64,000 nt of DNA from Flavobacteriaceae bacterium MAR_2010_72 (lineage in GTDB: Bacteria > Bacteroidota > Bacteroidia > Flavobacteriales > Flavobacteriaceae), in NCBI GenBank assembly GCA_003550275.1, contig QXCW01000002.1, forward strand, positions 310,001 to 374,000, written 5' to 3'. Of this stretch, positions 52,250 to 60,559 are shown piece after piece. Numbering within the stretch: position 1 is the first letter of the stretch; every line of letters starts with the position of its first letter. The position numbers and the translations under genes are program-made. Under the pieces are notes generated by a model. It had not been told where the DNA came from. It was given only the letters and a program-made list of their open reading frames with translations, and searched no databases.

Positions 52250-53374
52250 CTATTTGTGATAGGCTCTACCTTTCCATCTATAGCCTGAAAACACAGATGC
52301 AAAAGCTACAAAAACATTGAAAAAAGGGTAAAGTAGACTCGAAAAAAAATAGGACAAGAGTAATTGACTATTATCAAAAAAACGAGAGGTCTTGTAGAGA
52401 AGTAGAAAGTCAATACCAAACTTAATCAAAAACACATACATCAATGTTTTAGCAGGGACAATACCTACGATAAAAAACATCAATAGGCATATTAAAAATG
52501 CATTCATGCAAACCACGCTAAGTCCAGTTAGTTTGCCAAAAAGATTACCATAACTAGAGGTTTTAGCCGCCCACCTTAAACGTTGAGAAATTAAACCATT
52601 TAAATTGGGTTGTGGCACGGTAGTCACCATAACGTTCGGACTTTTTAAATAATGAACCAATTTGGAGTCTTTTTTAACCGCTTTTTCGAGTAAAAAAATA
52701 TCATCACCACTTGCTATATTGGTATTGCCTTCATACCCATTAAGCAGCTTAAAAAGGTCAATAGAGAAAGCTAAATTGGCACCATTGCACAAAAAGGGTT
52801 TGTTAATTCCGAAGCTGCCAATAGTTGCGCCCTGTAAACTCAAAAAGTCAAGTATTTGAAAGCGGTTTAAAAACGAGTCGCTTTTTACATAGACAACTGG
52901 AGCAACAATAAATTGTGTGTCTTGTTTTTGGATAAAACAATCAAAGGTGTCTAGCCAATATTTGGGTAAAACACAGTCGGCATCAGTAGTTACAATCCAG
53001 TTATATTTGGCATTTGAAATGGCTGTAGTAATAGCATCCTTTTTTGGTGATTTTGTGGATCTTATATTTTCGATTAGGCTTATGTGCTTCTTGCTTTTTT
53101 TAATAAATGAGGTAATGAGCTCAACGGAATTATCAGTAGATTCATCATCTACAAAAACGATTTCAAAATGAGTACTTGGGTATTCAAGTTCATTGATAGA
53201 CTTGAGTAAGCCAGGGAGGTTTTTGCTTTCGTTCCTAAATGGAATAACAACTGTAAATTTTGTTGAAGCCGGTAAATCCTCCAATTTAAAGTCTTCTACC
53301 TTGTCAAAACCAAAAATAAAAGCGCCAATTAAAATGACATATATAAACGTTACTAGTAATGCAATAAGTGTCAT
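52250..53374 (-). CDS. Family 2 glycosyltransferase with membrane segments
   Basis: A 374-residue membrane glycosyltransferase. N-terminal membrane helix (LIALLVTFIYVILIGAFIFG), GT-A domain with KFTVVIPFRNESKNLPGLLK, FVDDESTDNS and the DxD-type TTDADCVLP. The acceptor motif is LISQRLRWAAK, a QxxRW box seen in processive synthases such as cellulose or hyaluronan synthase. C-terminal membrane segments (MNAFLICLLMFFIVG, LLSYFFSSLLYPFFNVFVAF). It overlaps the upstream gene by four bases, so it works with the flippase-like protein. The sugar and acceptor are not known. Confidence 0.85.
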   Translation of the reverse strand: MTLIALLVTFIYVILIGAFIFGFDKVEDFKLEDLPASTKFTVVIPFRNESKNLPGLLKSINELEYPSTHFEIVFVDDESTDNSVELITSFIKKSKKHISLIENIRSTKSPKKDAITTAISNAKYNWIVTTDADCVLPKYWLDTFDCFIQKQDTQFIVAPVVYVKSDSFLNRFQILDFLSLQGATIGSFGINKPFLCNGANLAFSIDLFKLLNGYEGNTNIASGDDIFLLEKAVKKDSKLVHYLKSPNVMVTTVPQPNLNGLISQRLRWAAKTSSYGNLFGKLTGLSVVCMNAFLICLLMFFIVGIVPAKTLMYVFLIKFGIDFLLLYKTSRFFDNSQLLLSYFFSSLLYPFFNVFVAFASVFSGYRWKGRAYHK

Positions 53375-54318
53375 GCTTGCTGATGTATAGTGTTTAACTT
53401 AAAGTTTAAAATATAATAACTTCCAATACTACTTGGGATCGCAAAATTTAAAAGCCACATTAAAGTTACGGTGCTTAAAATGGTTAGCGAACCAATACCT
53501 AAATACGAAAATAAATATACGGCAATGCTCCCTTTAATCACTACATCAAAAATAAGTAATGAAGGAACTACTGAAGAAATTAAATACATGGACGTTATAA
53601 AAACCATAGCATCAAAATAACTTAAACTAATTCCGAAGAGATAAAGAATTACATAAAATTGAAAGGAAAAAACAAGATATCTCAATACAGAATACACTAA
53701 ACAATAAATCAAAACTGTTTTTGAGAGTGCAGCAGTATATTTTTTGAATTTTTTTCCCTTTTTAAACATGATTAAAGCCAAAATTAGGAGGAAACAGAGT
53801 ATTGCTATTGAAGCTGTAATTTTGGTGTAACTGAATGTAAGGTTACTTCGTTTTAGGAATGCAACTAACCCAATACTTCCAAAAATTATGGTAGCCAGCA
53901 TTTGCGAAACATTACCTACTACATTAAGGAACAGGATACGCTTTCTCAAAGTGTTTTCGAAGTAAATGGCCTTTGCTCCATATTCTCCTAAACGGTTGGG
54001 TGTAAATATCGAAACAGCTAAAGCTCCCAAGCTTTGTTCAAAGGCTTTCAAGAATGAAATTTGTTGTACAACCGAAACTAATTTCTTCCATTTTAAAATC
54101 TCGAAAAACCAGTTAAAACTCGATAAAATAAGAAGAAAACTCATGTTTTTGATTAAAAACGCATCATTTTCATTCAAAAATTGAATAAAAACGCCAAAAT
54201 CCAATTCATTATTTTTTGAAAGTTTTTTGTAGATCGCATAAAAGGCGCCAAATAGAAGACTTAATTTAATAAGTACAAAAAAGAATTGTTTAGTTTTGTA
54301 AGGCAACCCAATGTTCAT
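53371..54318 (-). CDS. Lysylphosphatidylglycerol-synthase-TM/flippase-like membrane protein
   Basis: A 315-residue inner-membrane protein with about eight membrane segments. The pattern with EILKWKKLVSVVQ, then GALAVSIFTPNRLGEYGAKA, and the late SVVPSLLIFDVVIKGSIAVY with STVTLMWLLNFAIPSSIGSY resembles the flippase-like domain family (PF03706 and relatives), which occurs alone or with glycosyltransferases. Lacks the MprF synthase domain. It is encoded just ahead of the GT2 gene, with a four-base overlap, and is divergent (27 bp) from the outer-membrane protein at 54346. Joint export or modification of a lipid-linked glycan is a reasonable guess. Confidence 0.75.
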   Translation of the reverse strand: MNIGLPYKTKQFFFVLIKLSLLFGAFYAIYKKLSKNNELDFGVFIQFLNENDAFLIKNMSFLLILSSFNWFFEILKWKKLVSVVQQISFLKAFEQSLGALAVSIFTPNRLGEYGAKAIYFENTLRKRILFLNVVGNVSQMLATIIFGSIGLVAFLKRSNLTFSYTKITASIAILCFLLILALIMFKKGKKFKKYTAALSKTVLIYCLVYSVLRYLVFSFQFYVILYLFGISLSYFDAMVFITSMYLISSVVPSLLIFDVVIKGSIAVYLFSYLGIGSLTILSTVTLMWLLNFAIPSSIGSYYILNFKLNTIHQQA

Positions 54319-54345
54319 GATACAAATTAAACCAATTCATTGCAT

Positions 54346-54981
54346 ATGAACTGCATCAAAGTAAAATATCTATTTATAGTTTTAGTCTTGAGTTTTAGTC
54401 TTTGGGCTTTTGGTCAACGTGAAACCAATAAATGGAAGGCTCAAATTGCTTTAGGCGTAAATAGTCCTTCTCAATCTGGATTTGTTGATGGTTTTCAAGG
54501 CAAATCTTTGAATTTCCCTACGGTCAATATGGGTATTCAGCATATGTTTGGTCCGCAAATAGGTGCAAAATTAGATTTTGGATACAATCGCATTTCTAGT
54601 GATGACAATTCATTAGACTTTAAATTAAACTATTCCAGATTCAATCCGCAATTGGTATATGACCCAACCCAAAGTTTATATTTTTTGCCAGAACGGATGG
54701 GGCTTGTGCTTCATGCTGGTCCGGGTTTCAGTTTTGTAAAACCTTTAGGAAATTACAGTGATAATAATCTTTCCTTTTTTAACCTTTTGGCTGGATTGGA
54801 ATTGCATTTAGGTATTGCCGAACGCGCTTCAATTTATATCGACACCTCTTATATTATGGGTTTTGGAAAAGATTTTGAACCCATGACCGAAGGCTATGGG
54901 TCATTTAATGGTGACTTGCTAACCATAAGTTTTGGAATTACCTTTTCGTTAAGCGGATGCCAATATTGCGATGATGAATAA
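54346..54981 (+). CDS. Outer-membrane beta-barrel (porin-like) protein
   Basis: A 211-residue exported protein. Signal peptide MNCIKVKYLFIVLVLSFSLW, cleaved near AFGQ. The mature part has the amphipathic strands of the outer-membrane-protein family: NMGIQHMFGPQIGAKLDFGY, LGLVLHAGPGFSFV-type RMGLVLHAGPGFSFVKPLG and GFGKDFEPMTEGYGSFNGDLL-type turns. After the last strand (ISFGITFSLS) it ends in an odd Cys-rich tail GCQYCDDE. A TTG two codons upstream is possible but the ATG at 54346 is preferred. The stop lies 11 bp inside ruvC. Confidence 0.7.
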   Translation: MNCIKVKYLFIVLVLSFSLWAFGQRETNKWKAQIALGVNSPSQSGFVDGFQGKSLNFPTVNMGIQHMFGPQIGAKLDFGYNRISSDDNSLDFKLNYSRFNPQLVYDPTQSLYFLPERMGLVLHAGPGFSFVKPLGNYSDNNLSFFNLLAGLELHLGIAERASIYIDTSYIMGFGKDFEPMTEGYGSFNGDLLTISFGITFSLSGCQYCDDE

Positions 54982-55528
54982 AGAAAAAATTATTTTAGGT
55001 ATTGACCCTGGAACTACCATAATGGGTTTTGGACTCATAAAAGTGGTTGGCAAAACCATGCAGTTTATGCAGCTCAATGAATTGGATTTAAAAAAATATG
55101 AAGATCATTACTTAAAATTGAAGCTTATTTTTGAGCGTACTATTGAGTTGATTGAAACCCATCACCCCGATGAGATAGCCATTGAAGCCCCTTTTTTTGG
55201 TAAAAACGTGCAAAGTATGCTTAAACTTGGAAGAGCGCAAGGTGTGGCCATGGCTGCGGGATTGAGCCGTGAGATTCCAATTACTGAATACTCACCCAAA
55301 AAAATTAAAATGTCTATTACGGGTAACGGAAACGCTAGTAAAGAACAAGTAGCCAAAATGCTTCAAAGTTTGTTAAACCTAAAAAGCCTTCCTAAAAATC
55401 TCGATGCTACTGACGGTTTGGCCGCTGCGGTTTGTCATTTTTATAACGAAGGTAAAATTGAAGTTGGAAAAAGTTACTCGGGCTGGAGTGCTTTTGTCAA
55501 GCAAAATGAGAATCGAGTGAAAAAATAG
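54971..55528 (+). CDS. ruvC: Holliday junction resolvase RuvC
   Basis: Endonuclease that cuts Holliday junctions with RuvAB; 185 residues. The four acidic catalytic residues are D12 (ILGIDPGTT), E72 (AIEAPFFGKN), D145 and D148 (LDATDGLAAA), and the DNA-contact segment SMLKLGRAQGVAMAAG is intact. The start is one of two adjacent ATG codons, 54971 or 54974. It overlaps the outer-membrane protein gene by 11 bp, so translation is coupled although the functions are unrelated. hemW follows after 82 bp. Confidence 0.95.
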   Translation: MMNKEKIILGIDPGTTIMGFGLIKVVGKTMQFMQLNELDLKKYEDHYLKLKLIFERTIELIETHHPDEIAIEAPFFGKNVQSMLKLGRAQGVAMAAGLSREIPITEYSPKKIKMSITGNGNASKEQVAKMLQSLLNLKSLPKNLDATDGLAAAVCHFYNEGKIEVGKSYSGWSAFVKQNENRVKK

Positions 55529-55610
55529 AGTATTCGTTTATTTTGAAAAGATAGGATTCCATTCTAGAAAGCCATTAAAACACGAACTTACATCAAATAT
55601 TGAAGCCTAA

Positions 55611-56738
55611 ATGAGCGGTATCTACATACACATTCCCTTTTGCAAACAAGCCTGTCATTATTGCGATTTTCATTTTTCGACCTCTATAAATAAGAAAAGC
55701 GAACTTGTAAATGCGTTGGTTAAGGAGTTGGAATTTCGTAAGGATGAATTCAAAAATCAAGTTGTAGAAACGATCTATTTTGGAGGAGGGACACCGAGTT
55801 TATTGACGATTGATGAATTACGATTGCTAATTGATACGGTTTATGCGCATTATAATGTGGTTTCAAATCCAGAGATCACTTTAGAGGCCAACCCTGACGA
55901 TTTAACAAATCAACAAATCAACAAATTAGCAAACACACCAATTAACCGGTTAAGCATTGGTGTTCAATCCTTTTTTGAGAAAGATTTGAAACTTATGAAC
56001 CGAGCCCATAATGCTGAAGAAGCAAAGCAATGTCTTGAAGAAGCCACAATACGTTTTGATAATATTTCGGTCGATTTAATTTATGGAATCCCGGGATTGA
56101 CTAATGAAAATTGGTTGAAGAATATCGAAACGGCTCTGTCCTTTAATATTCCACATATTTCTAGTTATGCGTTGACGGTTGAGCCTAAAACGGCTTTGGA
56201 AACCTTCATCAAAAAAGGAATTGTTGATGATGTAGATGAAGAACAGGCACAGGCGCAATTTTATTTGCTTGTTGAAGAACTGGAAGCTTCAGGATTTGTG
56301 CATTATGAATTGTCTAACTTCGGGAAACCAGGATTTTTCAGCAAGAATAATTCTGCGTATTGGCAAGGCAAACCTTATTTAGGAATTGGGCCTTCGGCGC
56401 ATTCTTTCAATGGAAACCAGCGTAGTTGGAATGTGAGTAACAATTCAAAATACATTAAAAGTATCGATAAAAGTATTCTGCCAAGTGAAACAGAAACCTT
56501 GACACAAATGGATAAGTATAATGAATATGTGATGACAGGTTTGCGCACCATTTGGGGTGTTTCTATTCAAAAAGTAACCAATGAGTTCGGTGACGATTTT
56601 ACTAAACATCTCTTAAATCAGTCGCAGTTGTTTATAAATCAACAATTGTTGTATATTGATAATGAAATACTAAAAGTAACCCAAAAAGGCAAGTTTTTAA
56701 GTGATGGGATTGCTTCAGAACTTTTTAAAGTTAATTAA
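55611..56738 (+). CDS. hemW: Radical SAM heme chaperone HemW
   Basis: A radical SAM protein of 375 residues related to oxygen-independent coproporphyrinogen III oxidase. The iron-sulfur motif is C11-x3-C15-x2-C18 in HIPFCKQACHYCDFH. Other marks: YFGGGTPSLL, EANPDDL, NRLSIGVQSF, DLIYGIPGLT and SSYALTVEPKT, then the HemW domain (YNEYVMTGLRTIWGVS). It has the shorter N-terminus and lacks residues needed by HemN for substrate, so heme trafficking is the more likely role. The cyclase-family gene starts 2 bp after its stop. Confidence 0.93.
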   Translation: MSGIYIHIPFCKQACHYCDFHFSTSINKKSELVNALVKELEFRKDEFKNQVVETIYFGGGTPSLLTIDELRLLIDTVYAHYNVVSNPEITLEANPDDLTNQQINKLANTPINRLSIGVQSFFEKDLKLMNRAHNAEEAKQCLEEATIRFDNISVDLIYGIPGLTNENWLKNIETALSFNIPHISSYALTVEPKTALETFIKKGIVDDVDEEQAQAQFYLLVEELEASGFVHYELSNFGKPGFFSKNNSAYWQGKPYLGIGPSAHSFNGNQRSWNVSNNSKYIKSIDKSILPSETETLTQMDKYNEYVMTGLRTIWGVSIQKVTNEFGDDFTKHLLNQSQLFINQQLLYIDNEILKVTQKGKFLSDGIASELFKVN

Positions 56739-56740
56739 TT

Positions 56741-57493
56741 GTGATTGCAACTATTCAACATAAATCAACGCTTTTTACTGTAGATTTATCCAAACCATTG
56801 GACATTTCCATTCCTCTTAAGGCTTCAAAAACAAATGTCAATGCTTGGTATCTAGGTTCGCCAAACATGGAGCCAGTAAAAAATGAGGACTGGATTGGTT
56901 CAGTGAAGCAAGGAGCTTCAGTCAATTTCAATAACATTCAGTTCAATCCACATGCACACGGCACACATACCGAATGTGTAGGTCATATTACCGAAGAATT
57001 CCATTCCATAAACAAAAGCTTAAATCAGTTTTTTTTTAAAGCTGAAGTGATTTCTGTTGCCCCAGAAAAATATTTGAAGGATACTATTATTTCAAAGGAA
57101 CAAATTGAATTTGCGCTTAGCAACAAAAACTGCGAAGCTTTAGTTATTAGAACGCTTCCAAATACTAAAGCGAAAAAATCCAGACAATATTCTAATACCA
57201 ACTGGACCTATTTAATGGAAGATGCGGTTGCCTACTTGGTTGAAAAGGACATAAAGCATTTACTAATTGATCTTCCAAGTGTTGATAGGGAAAAGGATGG
57301 GGGACAGCTAAAATCGCATAAAGCCTTCTGGAATTTTAATGGGAAAATCCGTAAAGATTGTACAATAACGGAGCTGGTCTATGTGCCCAACAAAGTGAAA
57401 GATGGCGCTTATTTATTGAATCTTCAAATTGCCCCATTCGAAAATGATGCAACACCAAGTAAACCCGTTTTATATCAACTAATCGAAACATGA
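56741..57493 (+). CDS. Cyclase-family (kynurenine formamidase-like) metal hydrolase
   Basis: A 250-residue cytosolic hydrolase of the PF04199 cyclase group. The metal-binding box is HAHGTHTECVGHI at about 71-83, with an opening DLSKPLDISIPL that is typical of the family and a further LIDLPSVDREKDGGQL in the second half. Members hydrolyse formyl amides, such as N-formylkynurenine, or related cyclic amides; the exact substrate cannot be set. It starts with GTG at 56741, 2 bp after hemW, and ends overlapping the YjbR gene by four bases. Confidence 0.8.
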   Translation: MIATIQHKSTLFTVDLSKPLDISIPLKASKTNVNAWYLGSPNMEPVKNEDWIGSVKQGASVNFNNIQFNPHAHGTHTECVGHITEEFHSINKSLNQFFFKAEVISVAPEKYLKDTIISKEQIEFALSNKNCEALVIRTLPNTKAKKSRQYSNTNWTYLMEDAVAYLVEKDIKHLLIDLPSVDREKDGGQLKSHKAFWNFNGKIRKDCTITELVYVPNKVKDGAYLLNLQIAPFENDATPSKPVLYQLIET

Positions 57494-57852
57494 ACATTGA
57501 GCAGCTTCGAAATTATTGCCTGATAAAAAAGGGAGTGACCGAACACTTTCCGTTTGATGCTGATACCTTGGTGTTTAAAGTTCTTGGTAAAATGTTTGCA
57601 TTATTTCCTTTAGAAGACTGGGAAGCTGGAAAAGGATGGGTAAACCTTAAAGCAGACCCAGAATATTCAGCAGAGCTTCGTGCCCAGTACCAAAGTATAC
57701 AACCAGGATGGCATATGAGTAAAGTGCATTGGAACTCCGTTTACATACATCAAGGCGAATTGCCGCCTCAACTTGTTCTTCAATTAATTGATCACTCCTA
57801 TGATATGGTGGTGAAAAGTTTGCCGAAAAAACTACGTGAAAATCTAGCTTGA
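57490..57852 (+). CDS. MmcQ/YjbR-family protein
   Basis: A 120-residue cytosolic protein with the YjbR alpha/beta fold (double-wing-like). Recognised by NYCLIKKGVTEHFPFDADTL, LVFKVLGKMFALFPLED, WVNLKADPEYSAELRAQY and GWHMSKVHWNSV before DHSYDMVVKSLPKKLR. Family members are small and abundant in bacteria, and some may bind nucleic acid; no reaction is known. Coupled by an ATGA overlap to the cyclase-family gene. Confidence 0.88.
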   Translation: MNIEQLRNYCLIKKGVTEHFPFDADTLVFKVLGKMFALFPLEDWEAGKGWVNLKADPEYSAELRAQYQSIQPGWHMSKVHWNSVYIHQGELPPQLVLQLIDHSYDMVVKSLPKKLRENLA

Positions 57853-57890
57853 ACGATTTTAGTGTATCATTGCAAAATATAACCTGAATT

Positions 57891-58469
57891 ATGACTATAC
57901 TCAAAACCCTAATAGAAAGAAGCCATAACAGTTGTGAATTATGTACTTCGACTGATGAGCTTCAACAATACACCATTCCGCCAGCATTAAATGAAAATGT
58001 AGCAAATGATATTCTTGTTTGTAACACCTGTTTGGCTCAAATTGAAGAACGTGAAGAGATGAACCCAAATCACTGGCGTTGTTTGAATGATAGCATGTGG
58101 AGTGAGCATGTGGCGGTTCAAATAATGGCTTGGCGTATGCTTCAAAGGTTGCGTAATGAAGGTTGGCCAAAGGATCTTTTAGAAATGATGTATTTAAATG
58201 ATGAAGCTTTGGCATTGGCAAGAGCAACGGGAGAGCATGAAGATGAGGCTAATAAAATCATCCATCGGGATAGTAATGGGGTGATACTTCAAGCAGGAGA
58301 TTCGGTAGTTTTAATAAAAGATCTCAAAGTAAAAGGCTCAAGCATGGTGGCAAAGCAAGGGACTGTGGTGAGGAATATTCGATTGGATCATGAAAATTCA
58401 GAATATATTGAAGGCAAAGTTGATGGTCAGCACATCGTTATAATTACTAAATATGTTAAGAAGACCTAA
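57891..58469 (+). CDS. PhnA-like protein
   Basis: A 192-residue soluble protein of the PhnA family. Two CxxC pairs, CELC near residue 15 and CNTC near 44, form a zinc ribbon. A helical middle region has HWRCLNDSMWSEHVAVQIMA, and the C-terminal PhnA domain has VILQAGDSVVLIKDLKVKGS and GTVVRNIRLDHENSEYIEG with a final VIITKYVKK, an SH3-like barrel. The name comes from alkylphosphonate operons but PhnA is not required for that process, and function here is unknown. Separate from the upstream genes by 38 bp. Confidence 0.85.
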   Translation: MTILKTLIERSHNSCELCTSTDELQQYTIPPALNENVANDILVCNTCLAQIEEREEMNPNHWRCLNDSMWSEHVAVQIMAWRMLQRLRNEGWPKDLLEMMYLNDEALALARATGEHEDEANKIIHRDSNGVILQAGDSVVLIKDLKVKGSSMVAKQGTVVRNIRLDHENSEYIEGKVDGQHIVIITKYVKKT

Positions 58470-58619
58470 TTAATCGTCCTCGTCAGACTTCTTCCTTTTA
58501 AACCATCCAATCCCGAATGGAAATAATATTAAAAGGAAAAAAAATTGTCCAGTGACGAGCCCATAAATTGTAATTAGCAGTGCAATAGCCAAGAGGATAT
58601 AAATATGTTTTTCTTTCAT
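58470..58619 (-). CDS. Small single-pass membrane protein (49 aa)
   Basis: A 49-residue product on the reverse strand: MKEKHIYILLAIALLITIYG, a second hydrophobic stretch LVTGQFFFLLILFPFGIGWF and an acidic tail KRKKSDEDD. Two closely spaced hydrophobic helices suggest a hairpin in the inner membrane. No family recognised. It begins 2 bp after the stop of the AraC gene on the same strand, so it is co-transcribed with that regulator. Good chance of being real, since start, frame and tail look proper. Confidence 0.55.
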   Translation of the reverse strand: MKEKHIYILLAIALLITIYGLVTGQFFFLLILFPFGIGWFKRKKSDEDD

Positions 58620-58620
58620 T

Positions 58621-59466
58621 TTATGATTTTACTGTTCTGAATTGATGAGGTGTTTGGCCTTTTATGTATTTGAATTGCCTATTAAAATTTGAAATATTGT
58701 TAAAGCCACATTGATCTGCAATTGTACCAATTGGCAAGTCTTTTTCAGACATTAATAATTTACAAGCATTTTCAATACGCAGTTCATTTAAAAAGGTAAA
58801 GTAGGTTTTATTGGTTCGTTTTTTAAAGTACTTGCAAAAGGCATTTTTGGTCATGGTTGCCACGTTTGAAACCGATTCTAATGAAATGTCTTCATTAAAA
58901 TGGCTCATCGTAAATTCAATCACTTCACGAATACGTTTGCCTTCTATGTCAGTGTATTTTTTGTCGTAGATAAATGAAGAAAGACTTGTGGATGATGCAG
59001 ATGAAACAGCTTTAAGCAAATTCAATAAGATAATAAATCGACCTAGTTTGGAGGTGCCTTCAAGTTGAAAAAAAAGTTCTTGTAGCCGTTTTTTATGCGA
59101 GGTTACTTTAAAACCGTTTGTAGATTTTCTAAAAAAGGATTTTATTTCATGTAGTTCCTCTAGTTCAAAAAAATGCTTTCCAAACGAGGTTTTGGTGAAA
59201 AATAAAGTGAGCATATGAGAGTGAACATTGGTGTTGCTATCGCTTTTGAATACATGAGGTAAATTACTTCCAATGACAAGAATATCACCTTTGGTATAAT
59301 CATTTATGGTGTCTCCAACTATTAATGTGCCTTTGCCTTCAACAATTAGACTTAACTGGATTTCTTCATGTTGATGTAATTGATCATAAAATACGGCGTC
59401 GTTATCAACCTGAAAAACCAGAGCATCCCGATCAGGTTTAGGTATTTTAAAAGGAAGGACTTTCAT
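58621..59466 (-). CDS. AraC-family transcriptional regulator with cupin-like sensor
   Basis: A 281-residue regulator. N-terminal cupin-like domain (about 20-110) with FYDQLHQHEEIQLSLIVEGK, GDTINDYTKGDILVIGSNLP and HVFKSDS, then a helical linker. The C-terminal AraC helix-turn-helix spans about 185-281 (SLESVSNVATMTKNAFCKYF, RIENACKLLMSEKDLPIGTI, DQCGFNNISNFNRQFKYIKG). It is divergent from the 4-hydroxyproline operon and 133 bp from its first gene; two ATTGGATAA repeats in that gap are the likely binding sites. Effector may be hydroxyproline or a derived keto-acid (inference). Confidence 0.88.
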   Translation of the reverse strand: MKVLPFKIPKPDRDALVFQVDNDAVFYDQLHQHEEIQLSLIVEGKGTLIVGDTINDYTKGDILVIGSNLPHVFKSDSNTNVHSHMLTLFFTKTSFGKHFFELEELHEIKSFFRKSTNGFKVTSHKKRLQELFFQLEGTSKLGRFIILLNLLKAVSSASSTSLSSFIYDKKYTDIEGKRIREVIEFTMSHFNEDISLESVSNVATMTKNAFCKYFKKRTNKTYFTFLNELRIENACKLLMSEKDLPIGTIADQCGFNNISNFNRQFKYIKGQTPHQFRTVKS

Positions 59467-59509
59467 TAAATTGACATTAACTATTCAAAAATATAAATAT
59501 ATGTAATTA

Positions 59510-59539
59510 ATTGGATAATATAGTATCAATATTGGATAA
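59510..59539 (+). promoter_or_regulatory. Direct-repeat operator of the hydroxyproline operon
   Basis: ATTGGATAA at 59510-59518 and again at 59531-59539, start-to-start 21 bp. A partial third copy, TTGGAT, is at 59564-59569. The second full copy ends 18 bp before TAGTATTTG (59558-59566), a -7-like box with one extra base. Likely sites for the divergent AraC regulator. Confidence 0.55.
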
Positions 59540-59599
59540 AACATGAGTATGTCTACATAGTATTTGGATGTAATTTTACATCAGTTTAACTTTTATACT

Positions 59600-60526
59600 A
59601 TGAAATTAATTTGGGAAGGCGTAATGCCAGCAGTTACTACAAAATTTAATGACCATGATGAATTGGATTTGCAAACCTTTAAACTCAATATCAATGCACA
59701 GCTGGAGGCAGGTGTTCATGGTATTGTTTTGGGAGGAACTTTAGGAGAGGCAAGTACATTAAATGATGACGAAAAGCGTATGTTAACAAGAACTACCGTA
59801 GAGTTTGTAAAAGGTAAAGTTCCTGTTTTAATAAACATTGCAGAACAGAGCACCAAAGGAGCTATTGAAGCTGCAAGAAAAGCGGAAGAAGATGGTGCAA
59901 GCGCACTCATGATGTTGCCCCCAATGCGTTATAAATCTGGTGATAGGGAAACCGTTGCATATTTTAAGGCTGTAGCCAACAGTACAAAATTGCCAATTAT
60001 GGTATATAATAACCCGGTGGATTATAAAATTGAAGTGACTTTGGATATGTTTGAAGAATTATTGAGCACATGCCCAAATATTCAAGCGGTAAAGGAATCA
60101 ACGCGAGATATTTCTAACGTCACAAGAATTAAGAACCGTTTTGGTGACCGACTCAAAATTTTAACAGGAGTAGATACCTTGGCTTTGGAAAGTCTTTTGA
60201 TGGGTGCCGATGGCTGGGTTGCTGGTCTTGTATGTGCCTTCCCCGCAGAAACCGTTGCAATTTATGAACTTCAAAAAGCAGGTAGAATTAAAGAAGCCAT
60301 AGAAATTTATCGTTGGTTTTTGCCCTTGTTGGAGTTGGATATAAACCCTAAATTAGTACAGAATATAAAACTGGCAGAAGTGTATACGGGATTAGGAACC
60401 GAAAATGTTCGGCCACCTAGATTGCCATTGCACGGTAAAGAACGTCAACACGTTATGCGTATTATCGAAGAAGGTTTAAAAAACAGACCTTCTTTACCAA
60501 AATATAAAAACCTTGCTACTGTTTAA
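59600..60526 (+). CDS. DapA-family lyase/deaminase, probable pyrroline-4-hydroxy-2-carboxylate deaminase
   Basis: A 308-residue TIM-barrel enzyme of the dihydrodipicolinate synthase/N-acetylneuraminate lyase family. Schiff-base Lys165 is in AVKEST, the assisting Tyr136 in MVYNNP, and the substrate-loop GGTLGEAST (about 45-53) replaces the usual GTTGE. ATG at 59600 is chosen; the frame is open to a TTG at 59564 whose product would not resemble the family. It precedes a 2,5-dioxovalerate dehydrogenase, and an epimerase gene follows later, so the reaction is likely conversion of 1-pyrroline-4-hydroxy-2-carboxylate to 2-oxoglutarate semialdehyde. Sequence alone cannot exclude another keto-acid lyase. 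Confidence 0.82.
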   Translation: MKLIWEGVMPAVTTKFNDHDELDLQTFKLNINAQLEAGVHGIVLGGTLGEASTLNDDEKRMLTRTTVEFVKGKVPVLINIAEQSTKGAIEAARKAEEDGASALMMLPPMRYKSGDRETVAYFKAVANSTKLPIMVYNNPVDYKIEVTLDMFEELLSTCPNIQAVKESTRDISNVTRIKNRFGDRLKILTGVDTLALESLLMGADGWVAGLVCAFPAETVAIYELQKAGRIKEAIEIYRWFLPLLELDINPKLVQNIKLAEVYTGLGTENVRPPRLPLHGKERQHVMRIIEEGLKNRPSLPKYKNLATV

Positions 60527-60559
60527 AAAGTTAATTATCGAGGTTTAAAAACTAGAACA

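Noticed and set aside
59564-59599. TTG start for the DapA-family gene
   Set aside because: Would overlap the putative -7 box and adds 12 residues unlike the family.
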